The notes beneath the pieces are model-generated. The model had not been told where the DNA came from, did not search any database, and was given only the letters and a program-made list of their open reading frames with translations. From G039029935 sp039029935 (GTDB lineage: Bacteria; Chloroflexota; Anaerolineae; Caldilineales; Caldilineaceae), in assembly GCA_039029935.1 (NCBI GenBank), contig JBCCFC010000230.1:1-13342 (forward strand): a stretch of 13,342 bases of DNA, in the 5' to 3' direction. The translations under genes and the position numbers were made by a program. Below, piece after piece: positions 4,950 to 10,621 of the stretch. Each line of letters starts with the position of its first letter. The first letter of the stretch is position 1.

Positions 4950-7502
4950 ATGACCAACAATCTGTATGATATTCTGAAAGAGATGGGTACGGACCCGATA
5001 CCCGAAGCGTTTGCGGATGCGTTGTGGTTGTCCAAGTATGTACCAGCAGCGGAGCCAAGCTCTGTCAACGTGCCCGATGCGCCTGGTCGTTCTCGACAAC
5101 AACGGACCGAATCCCCAGAGCATACAGGCCATGACCATCAACGTGATGGCGCGCAATCCAACCATGAGGGGCAGGAAGACGAACCACGTGCTGACATTCA
5201 CCCTCATACACATGAGACGACCGCAACCGACGGTCAAGGTATTCCGGTACAGAAATTTCGTAGTCCTCGTGGAACGGCTCTCCAAAACCAGCTCAATCTT
5301 GTGCGTTCATTGCGTCCCCTCAAGCGCACAACCTCATCGCGCACCCGTTTTACCGTTGACATCCGCGCCACCATCCAAAGCATTGCCGACAGAGACGAGT
5401 GGACGCCCATCCTCATGCCGTTGGCCGAACGCTGGCTTGATGTTGTGTTGTTGGTCGATGAGTGGTCGTCGATGGTCATCTGGCATCAAGTTGTGCGCGA
5501 ATTGCAGACCGTGATCGAGCAATCTGGCACATTTCGACGTGTACAGGTGTGGGGGATGCAGCCAACGGGCAAGGATGTCCATACGACTACGCAGAAGATT
5601 CAACCTAAATTACATGAAGGCTGGGGCTTTGGCACAGCCGACAATCGAGAACGCAGTGCTACCGAACTCATCAATCCCAGCAATAATCAACTAATTTTGA
5701 TGATTAGCGATTGTGTCTCGCCCGCATGGACCAATGGCGAAGTGGGTCAATTGCTAAAAGAGTGGCAAGCGAGCAACACTGTTGTCATCGTGCAGATGTT
5801 GCCACAGACACTCTGGTCCCGCACGGCACTGGGCTATGCAGAATTTGCATGGATGCGTTTTCCCGCTGCCAGTGTGCCCAATGCCAAGTTAGTCATGCGT
5901 ACTGATGATTGGGATGACGATGATCTAGCAGGATTTGAGGAAGATGTATTTGTGGAATCAGACACCGTTGCTGTGCCAGTGGTGACATTGGACGATGACC
6001 TGCTCATGAACTGCACCAAGGCCATTGCAGGGGCATCAACACAGTGGGTTGCGGGCTATCAGCTACCGATAGATGGATACACAGAATTCGGCGATTCTGA
6101 TACCGAGGAAGAGAAACCGAGTTTTTCCGCTACCCGAAAAGCTGACAAAGCCTCAAGTCTAAAAAACTCGGTTTCTCTTCCTCCCACCGCCCAACAACGA
6201 ATCGCGCAATTCCAAGCCACCGCCTCGCCCCCTGCCCAACGACTAGCTGGCTACTTCTCCACTGTGCCACTGACCCTGCCCATCATGCACACCGTCCAGC
6301 ATGTGATGATGCCCGAATCGACCACAGGTCATCTGGCCGAAGTATTTTTGAGTGGGTTGATTGAGCGACCTGCCCCAGAGACGGTGAAAGATGTCCATCC
6401 CAGCAAAATTCAGTATGAGTTTGTGGATGGGGTGCGATCACGGTTACAATCGACGTTGTTGAAGAGTGATGCGTTGGCCGTGTTGACGAAGACGAAGTTG
6501 GCGCAGTTTGTGGATAGCCGGACGGGACAGTCGTTGGATTTTGCAGCGTTAATCGAGAATCCTGATAGTGTTGAGTATTTGGTTATGGGAAAGGGTAATG
6601 GCATTCCTTTTACTACGATTGATACAGATTTGTTGTCTCGTTTGGGTAAACGTTATCGAAGCCTTTCTATAAAAATTCGTTCTGCACTGATAAAAACATC
6701 TGTCGATGATAAAAAGCTCAATTTAGCGAAATCAGTCACTAGGCTTATTCAAAAACACGATAAAGATATGCCACTGACAATCGCCTCTTTAAAACAGCTC
6801 AAATATGATTGCATTGAACAAATCACACGAATGAAAAAGAATGGACCAAGAGATGAGTGCCTAAGCTGTCGAGAAATTTTACGTCGTGCTGTCATCAATA
6901 AAGATGATGATTCATTAGATGCCCTCATGTCTATTACAGAAATATATATTGTCAAACCCTATTTAGGGACAATCTGCCCTTCTAACCTTCGTGATGAGCA
7001 GCAAAATATCGCTCAAAATATTCTTCTATATCTGTTCAAGAGAATTAAATACCCAAAACAATGGCCATACCGTATAGGTACCTTTGCTGAATATTATAAA
7101 TTTGTTCAGATAACAGTCCAAAGTGAAATAGGCAGCCAAATCAAAAATATAAACCGACAACAAGAACTACAAGAAAAAAGTGGACTTTTGGACATATTTG
7201 ACTTAGGCATAGACAAAGCTATAGAATTTACCAGTGAAGAAATAAATAAGATTATTGAGAGCCGATTCCATGCATGGGCAAATAATGCTAATGAGCCTCG
7301 GCGAACAAATAAACAGAGACAATGGGAAGCTATTAACTTGCGACATTTTGAATCAAGAACAATTAGCGAGATTGCGCAACACTTTCAAGATAAAGGTATT
7401 GATATAACAGAAAGAAAGGTTTCCTCGCTAATTGCGACTGGGATGCAGCGCATTCGTAAAGATGACTGGCTAAGATATATTTTTGAATTTAAAAGTGATT
7501 AA
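4950..7502 (+). CDS. SAV_2336-type vWA protein fused to a sigma-70-like C-terminus
   Basis: This 850-residue multidomain protein begins with a short helical segment (LYDILKEMGTDPIPEAFADA, 5-24). A His/Glu-rich disordered linker (about 47-97) follows, then a SAV_2336-like vWA region: RSLRPLKR (119-126), AERWLDVVLLVDEWSSM (159-175), SDCVSPAW (253-260), and MLPQTLWSRTALG (283-295). The metal site reads D-E-W-S-S at 170-174, so Trp172 replaces the first Ser of DxSxS. The tail of this module is recognisable at 420-570 (FQATASPPAQRLAG; LAEVFLSGLIER; YEFVDGVRSRL). Residues 640-735 then read like sigma-70 region 2 (CREILRRAVINKDDDSLDAL ... EQQNIAQNILLYLF ... GTFAEYYKFVQ), and 785-845 like region 4, a helix-turn-helix (EAINLRHFESRTISEIAQ; ITERKVSSLIATGMQRIRK). 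GC drops sharply from about position 6590. The start has only a weak ribosome-binding site (AGG at 4932-4934), so translation may be coupled to DUF4058. The sigma assignment rests on pattern recognition, not a search. Confidence 0.82.
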   Translation: MTNNLYDILKEMGTDPIPEAFADALWLSKYVPAAEPSSVNVPDAPGRSRQQRTESPEHTGHDHQRDGAQSNHEGQEDEPRADIHPHTHETTATDGQGIPVQKFRSPRGTALQNQLNLVRSLRPLKRTTSSRTRFTVDIRATIQSIADRDEWTPILMPLAERWLDVVLLVDEWSSMVIWHQVVRELQTVIEQSGTFRRVQVWGMQPTGKDVHTTTQKIQPKLHEGWGFGTADNRERSATELINPSNNQLILMISDCVSPAWTNGEVGQLLKEWQASNTVVIVQMLPQTLWSRTALGYAEFAWMRFPAASVPNAKLVMRTDDWDDDDLAGFEEDVFVESDTVAVPVVTLDDDLLMNCTKAIAGASTQWVAGYQLPIDGYTEFGDSDTEEEKPSFSATRKADKASSLKNSVSLPPTAQQRIAQFQATASPPAQRLAGYFSTVPLTLPIMHTVQHVMMPESTTGHLAEVFLSGLIERPAPETVKDVHPSKIQYEFVDGVRSRLQSTLLKSDALAVLTKTKLAQFVDSRTGQSLDFAALIENPDSVEYLVMGKGNGIPFTTIDTDLLSRLGKRYRSLSIKIRSALIKTSVDDKKLNLAKSVTRLIQKHDKDMPLTIASLKQLKYDCIEQITRMKKNGPRDECLSCREILRRAVINKDDDSLDALMSITEIYIVKPYLGTICPSNLRDEQQNIAQNILLYLFKRIKYPKQWPYRIGTFAEYYKFVQITVQSEIGSQIKNINRQQELQEKSGLLDIFDLGIDKAIEFTSEEINKIIESRFHAWANNANEPRRTNKQRQWEAINLRHFESRTISEIAQHFQDKGIDITERKVSSLIATGMQRIRKDDWLRYIFEFKSD
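6105..6183. repeat. 79-bp element with perfect 22-bp inverted arms inside the vWA ORF
   Basis: Positions 6105-6126 and 6162-6183 are exact reverse complements around a 35-bp loop. The arms begin GAGGAAGAGAAACCGAG. The element sits in frame in the linker between the vWA fold and the FQATASPP module and encodes a Ser/Lys/Glu-rich stretch (about residues 386-411). This fits insertion of a REP-like palindromic repeat that was tolerated as a linker. It could also form a strong mRNA hairpin inside the gene. Confidence 0.85.
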
Positions 7503-7503
7503 C

Positions 7504-7645
7504 GCAGGTAACTTCGCATTCTCGATCTCAACCATCGTGGCACGTTCTTCTACTGTTTCACACTCCTCACGTTTCAATTCAATATCATGTAACACTTCAC
7601 TGGTTGTGCGATCCACACAGTAGACCGATGTTTTTTGCCTCAACA
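7504..7645 (-). pseudogene. Remnant of a Uma2-like gene, C-terminal part
   Basis: The minus strand encodes SVYCVDRTTSEVLHDIELKR and then VEERATMVEIENAKLPAL, which aligns with SSVYFVDGETGEVLRDIEME and EIAKLRALLEQ of the intact Uma2-like protein at 8060-9079. The catalytic half, most of the coiled coil and the last residues are missing. The frame is open to 7886 but its upstream part is unrelated and antisense to the gene at 7699. The remnant abuts the vWA/sigma stop at 7502, so its 3' end may have been cut when the AT-rich sigma module arrived. Confidence 0.7.
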
Positions 7646-7654
7646 TATTTGGGG

Positions 7655-7660
7655 TATAAT
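7655..7660 (+). promoter_or_regulatory. Consensus -10 element before the 118-residue gene
   Basis: A perfect TATAAT sits 38 bp before the ribosome-binding site of the gene at 7699. The T-rich sequence 17 bp upstream (7632-7637) is a poor -35, so strength is uncertain. Confidence 0.45.
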
Positions 7661-7698
7661 CATATACATAATGATTTATTCTGGCTGGAGGATAACAA

Positions 7699-8055
7699 AT
7701 GTCAACAATATCAGAGTCCATTCTATCAACAAAACCATTATTAACAGGGCGGGAGGAAGTCCCTATTGACCGATTTTCGTTGCGCAATGAACTCTTAGCA
7801 CTCATCGACAATTTGCCGACGTCAACCATAATGATGGTCAAACAAATGCTCACATCATTGCGCCCCAATTCGCAATCGGTCATCAATCAAGAAAACATCT
7901 CACATGCCATTCTTGACACAACAACAGAGGCCAATGTGCCATATCAATACCCAACCGTTGGTGTGCCGATTACAAACTTAGACTTTCTGGATGATGATGT
8001 GTTCGAGGGGCATGAAGGTGATTCGCTGGAAGACTCCGAAGAGACATTTGCATAG
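7699..8055 (+). CDS. Hypothetical 118-residue acidic-tailed protein
   Basis: I do not recognise the family. The start is supported by GGAGGAT at 7687-7693 and a TATAAT at 7655-7660. Residues 27-55 form a predicted amphipathic helix pair (LRNELLALIDNLP, then MMVKQMLTSL), similar in feel to short antitoxin-like or DUF2281-like N-termini but without decisive motifs. The middle is polar, and the last 26 residues are strongly acidic (FLDDDVFEGHEGDSLEDSEE). There is no signal peptide or membrane segment. It converges on the Uma2-like gene with only 4 bp between stops and no terminator between them, so the two transcripts likely overlap at their 3' ends. A minus-strand ORF over the same bases is judged a shadow. 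Confidence 0.65.
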   Translation: MSTISESILSTKPLLTGREEVPIDRFSLRNELLALIDNLPTSTIMMVKQMLTSLRPNSQSVINQENISHAILDTTTEANVPYQYPTVGVPITNLDFLDDDVFEGHEGDSLEDSEETFA

Positions 8056-8059
8056 TGAC

Positions 8060-9079
8060 TCACGTCGACAACCGATGCTGCTCCAACAAAGCTCGTAACT
8101 TTGCAATTTCAGCCTCAGCCTTCTCACGTTCAGCCTTTTCCTTCGCAACACGTTCTTCTGCTGCTTCACGCTCTAACCGCTCCGCCTTAGCACGTTCTTC
8201 TGCCGCTTCCCGCGCCAAACGCTCTGTCTCACGCGCCAAACGCTCCTCCTCAACACGTTCCTCTGCCAACATTGCACGCTCTTCCGCTGCTCGACGCCCC
8301 TCACGCTCCATTTCAATATCACGCAGGACTTCACCCGTTTCCCCATCCACAAAGTAGACCGATGAGCCATGAACCCCAATCGACATATTTAACGGCGCAA
8401 GCCGATATTCCTTTTTGAGATTGGGTTTCATCTTGACTGCCTTCCCAGTCTTTGGGTCTCGCTGCCAGACAGACAATTCCGCTTGTAGACGCAACTCGCC
8501 CTTGTAGTTTACACGGTCGATGACGACACACAGGGGTATTCCTAATTTCTCAATGGTAAACTTTGGATTGTCCTTGTCCTTTTTGCGGCTGGATGGCGAT
8601 ACGACTTCAAAGGCACAGACTGGTGTGGGGTCAGTCGCCAAATTATACGAACTTGGCGCAGTGTCTTCCGGTTTACAGGGAACAACCAACAGGTCTGGTG
8701 CATTGCGGTCTTGACTGTCAATACCCTCCTCGAACAACATAAAAATATCCATCAATAACATCAAATCGCGCTTGCGTAGTAGTTTGCTGGTTAATTCCCA
8801 AATATCGCCCAATAGTTCTCCATGTAGTCCGCCTGCTGCCATTAACTCCTCCTCCGTTTGATAGGCGTACGGGTCCGTATCCCAATTCTCTGTGATATGT
8901 GCGGGTATCCATTTAGGACGCTTTTGCTTAGGCAATTTCGGCTTCAATGTAGAGGGCATAGGCACAAATGCAGGCGGCTTTATTTTGTTACTGTCAATTC
9001 TTGACGGTGCTTTAAGGGGTATAATTTTTGTTGGATTGGCAACAACTGACTCAATCATTGGCTCAGAACCTTGTCCCAT
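8060..9079 (-). CDS. Uma2-like (DUF820) endonuclease-fold protein with a coiled-coil tail
   Basis: Of three consecutive ATGs (9085, 9082, 9079), AGGAGG at 9086-9091 gives a proper six-base spacing only to the third, so that start is chosen (339 residues). Residue numbers below count from the first ATG (subtract 2 for the chosen start). A Pro/Lys-rich leader (about 1-60) is followed by a Uma2-type restriction-endonuclease-like core: APDLLVV (129-135), CAFEVVSPSS (157-166), then LGIPLCVVIDR (181-191), matching the family's PD ... EVxSPS ... GVPEYWVVD pattern. SSVYFVDGETGEVLRDIE (241-258) closes the core. Residues 258-336 form a long Ala/Glu/Arg coiled coil built on AEERA-like repeats, ending LRALLEQH. 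Uma2 proteins are widespread and abundant in Chloroflexota and Cyanobacteria; their biological role is poorly defined. Three decayed relatives lie nearby on the same strand, indicating local duplication. Confidence 0.83.
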   Translation of the reverse strand: MGQGSEPMIESVVANPTKIIPLKAPSRIDSNKIKPPAFVPMPSTLKPKLPKQKRPKWIPAHITENWDTDPYAYQTEEELMAAGGLHGELLGDIWELTSKLLRKRDLMLLMDIFMLFEEGIDSQDRNAPDLLVVPCKPEDTAPSSYNLATDPTPVCAFEVVSPSSRKKDKDNPKFTIEKLGIPLCVVIDRVNYKGELRLQAELSVWQRDPKTGKAVKMKPNLKKEYRLAPLNMSIGVHGSSVYFVDGETGEVLRDIEMEREGRRAAEERAMLAEERVEEERLARETERLAREAAEERAKAERLEREAAEERVAKEKAEREKAEAEIAKLRALLEQHRLST

Positions 9080-9102
9080 CATCATCCTCCTAATTTTTGA
9101 TT

Positions 9103-9124
9103 GAACATATTTGATAATATGTTC
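9103..9124. promoter_or_regulatory. Operator-like palindrome upstream of the Uma2-like gene
   Basis: GAACATAT (9103-9110) and ATATGTTC (9117-9124) are perfect 8-bp arms around TTGATA, 18 bp upstream of the gene's first ATG. The size and symmetry fit a dimeric repressor site. Its regulator is unknown; the nearby ribbon-helix-helix protein is one candidate. Confidence 0.45.
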
Positions 9125-9217
9125 TCATTTCTCCTATTAAACCACAAGCAACGGCTAGTCACAACATTATCGAACACCGATTCTAACATTTATCAAATCA
9201 CTATTAACAAAATAAAC

Positions 9218-9310
9218 GAGAAAGTCTACCAGTGAACCATAATCACGTCAATCGACATGTTCAGTAGGGCAAACCGATATTTATTTTTTGAGATTTGCAA
9301 CTTGAAATTT
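9218..9310 (-). pseudogene. Short relic of a Uma2-like gene
   Basis: The minus strand encodes ISKNKYRFALLNMSID, which aligns with NLKKEYRLAPLNMSIG of the intact copy. The DNA match includes AATCTCAAAAA and ATGTCGATTG. Small insertions disrupt the frame on both sides, and only about 30 codons are recognisable. The plus-strand promoter at 9309-9337 begins at its edge. Confidence 0.6.
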
Positions 9311-9337
9311 GACAATACAGTTAATCCAGTGTATCAT
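9309..9337 (+). promoter_or_regulatory. Strong sigma70-type promoter of the CxxC/RHH operon
   Basis: TTGACA (9309-9314) and TATCAT (9332-9337) are separated by exactly 17 bp. The predicted start near 9344 falls on the first base of the inverted repeat at 9344-9363. Confidence 0.65.
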
Positions 9338-9343
9338 AAATTT

Positions 9344-9363
9344 ATACGGTCGATTGGCCGTAT
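9344..9363. promoter_or_regulatory. Inverted repeat at the transcription start (putative operator)
   Basis: ATACGGTC (9344-9351) and GGCCGTAT (9356-9363) are near-perfect arms around GATT. The site overlaps the predicted transcription start of an operon encoding a ribbon-helix-helix protein, an arrangement typical of autorepression. Autoregulation is inference. Confidence 0.5.
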
Positions 9364-9409
9364 TACAGAGAAAGGAGTATGCCAAAATCTATGAAAGGAG
9401 ACGATGTGT

Positions 9410-9511
9410 ATGAGCCGCAAGAAAAAAAGCCCACCTGAGCAGTGTGAACGATGCGAAAGCACCAACATTACTACTCACATGGGCTGGGCTGAATGGAGAC
9501 GGGATTCATGA
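9410..9511 (+). CDS. 33-residue CxxC mini-protein
   Basis: The ORF starts at ATG 9410 with AAAGGAG at 9394-9400 and ends in a TGA overlapping the next ATG as ATGA (9508-9511). The product is basic at its start (MSRKKKSPPEQ), then has CERC at residues 12-15, followed by TNITTHMGWAEW. One CxxC knuckle could hold zinc only as half a site, so it would need a partner or a dimer; alternatively it is a leader peptide for the gene behind it. ATG 9404 is an in-frame alternative but lies only three bases from the ribosome-binding site. The ATGA coupling and strong promoter support expression. No family was recognised. Confidence 0.5.
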   Translation: MSRKKKSPPEQCERCESTNITTHMGWAEWRRDS

Positions 9512-9825
9512 GAAAGAGCAGTAAGGGCACAAGAATTGACTTATGGCTGGATGAAGCTGATTTGTCTCTTCTGAGAGGGTTGGCACAGGATACTTCTGCT
9601 ACCCTGCAACGGGTGATAGAAGTTGCCTTGTCGCATACGCGCCCTGATGAATTGCCCAGTAAAATGAGCGCATATAAGCGGGTTGAGCGTGTATCGTTTA
9701 ACATGGATGGACTAGCGATTCAACAACTTGATCGACTGGTTGCCGCCAGTGGGTTGCGTAAACAAGATGTGCTGAGGGTAGCAATTCGGCGGTTGGCTAC
9801 GGAATTGGCTAAAGAACATGGGTAA
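9508..9825 (+). CDS. Tandem ribbon-helix-helix (RHH) DNA-binding protein
   Basis: This 105-residue protein contains what look like two RHH units in one chain. The first has strand TRIDLWLD (8-15) and two helices (16-43, ending LQRVIEVAL). The second, clearer unit has strand RVSFNMD (61-67), helix GLAIQQLDRLVAAS, a turn at Gly82, and helix DVLRVAIRRLATEL (87-100). RHH proteins usually dimerise to form the DNA-reading two-stranded sheet; a tandem copy could make an intramolecular pseudo-dimer. The start at 9508 is chosen over ATG 9493 because it forms an ATGA overlap with the preceding mini-gene and has GGAGA at 9495-9499 at proper spacing; 9493 has no ribosome-binding site. The operator-like repeat at 9344-9363 suggests autorepression. 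It could be an orphan antitoxin-type regulator, but no toxin gene follows. Confidence 0.72.
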   Translation: MRKSSKGTRIDLWLDEADLSLLRGLAQDTSATLQRVIEVALSHTRPDELPSKMSAYKRVERVSFNMDGLAIQQLDRLVAASGLRKQDVLRVAIRRLATELAKEHG

Positions 9826-9836
9826 ATAAGAAGAAT

Positions 9837-10397
9837 TCACAGCGACAACCCATGCTGTTCCAACAAAGCACGTAATTTAGCATTCTCAGCCTCAGCATTC
9901 TCCGCACGCTCTTCTGCTGCTTCACGCTCTCGCCGTTCCGCATCAGCATGTTGCTCGGCCGCTCAACGATCCTCACGCTCCATCTCAATGTCACGCAACA
10001 CTTCACCACTCTCGCCATCCACAAAGTAGACCGATGAGCCTTGAACACCAATCGACATATTGAGCGGTGCAAGCCGATATTCCTTTTTGAGATTGGGTTT
10101 CACCTTGACAGCCTTCCCCGTCTTTGGGTCTCGCTGCCAGACTGACAATTCTGTTTGTCGGCGTAACTCGCCTTTGTGGTTGACGCGATCGATGACAACA
10201 CATAGCGGAATGCCCAGTTTCTCAATGGTAAACGTTGGATTATTCTTGTCTTTCTGGCGGCTTGACGGCGACACAACCTCAAACGCACAGACGGGTGTGG
10301 GGTCATCTGTATTTGTAATATTCGTCGATGCCCCGAAATTCGACTGCTCACCCACCGACTTAAACTGCGCCGATGGCATGGTTGGCACAGCATCCAC
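9837..10397 (-). pseudogene. Broken Uma2-like gene: lost N-terminus and internal TGA
   Basis: The minus strand encodes a close relative of the intact protein at 8060-9079, from DPTPVCAFEVVSPSSR through SSVYFVDGESGEVLRDIEME. The region before it (equivalent to the first 150 residues or so, including the PD metal motif) is replaced by unrelated Ser/Thr-rich sequence. A TGA at 9963-9965 interrupts the frame at the start of the coiled coil. Beyond it the same frame continues through AAEQHADAERREREAAEERA to LRALLEQHGLSL and a natural stop at 9837-9839. The TGA replaces an Arg codon of the intact copy and is explained by a single CGA-to-TGA change. TGA is used as a normal stop by other genes here, so recoding is unlikely. 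DNA similarity to the intact copy looks around 90% by eye in the core, so the duplication is fairly recent. Confidence 0.8.
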
Positions 10398-10492
10398 ACT
10401 GCGCTAACTTGTCGATGCACTACTCGATACGCCATCATTGCTACTCGCAGAATCCCCTCGATTGCCACAAGCCGCCAATCTCGAACCCACTT

Positions 10493-10556
10493 TTAATCTT
10501 CATTTAATCTTCGTTAATCTCATTCTTAAGATCGCCCTCGCAAAAAACGCTATCCT
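10493..10556 (+). promoter_or_regulatory. 11-bp-spaced direct repeats and -10 upstream of the surface protein gene
   Basis: TTAATCTTC occurs at 10493-10501 and again at 10504-10512 (11-bp step). TTAATCTC follows at 10514-10521 and a looser TTAAGATC at 10526-10533. The repeats end 17 bp before TATCCT (10551-10556), a plausible -10, and no good -35 exists between them. Direct repeats with one-helical-turn spacing that replace the -35 are the usual pattern for OmpR/PhoB-type response regulators. The regulator itself is not in the window. Confidence 0.5.
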
Positions 10557-10621
10557 ATCCAAAGAAACACAACCAAATGTGTTTTAAGGAAATATCAAGA
10601 ACAAAACTTTGGAGAAGGATA

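Noticed and set aside
4797..5285. 162-codon minus-strand ORF at the DUF4058/vWA junction
   Set aside because: Spans two supported genes on the other strand and shows no family pattern.
7470..7886. 138-codon minus-strand ORF overlapping the gene at 7699
   Set aside because: Only its C-terminal third resembles a known protein (a Uma2 tail). The rest is antisense to a plus-strand ORF with a good ribosome-binding site and -10. Treated as a pseudogene fragment plus shadow.
8100..8300. CRISPR-like or minisatellite repeat
   Set aside because: The repetition follows codons of a coiled coil; there are no constant repeats with unique spacers.
8055..8357. Ser/Arg-rich plus-strand ORF
   Set aside because: It is the antisense reading of the repetitive Ala/Glu/Arg coiled coil of the Uma2-like gene.
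9379..9438. Alternative 19-codon ORF starting at ATG 9379
   Set aside because: Its ribosome-binding site is one base from the ATG and it is out of frame with the CxxC ORF, which has better spacing and an ATGA link to the next gene.
9963..9965. TGA recoding as an amino acid
   Set aside because: Other sound genes here end in TGA (for example at 2901 and 9511), and the intact paralogue has Arg at this point.
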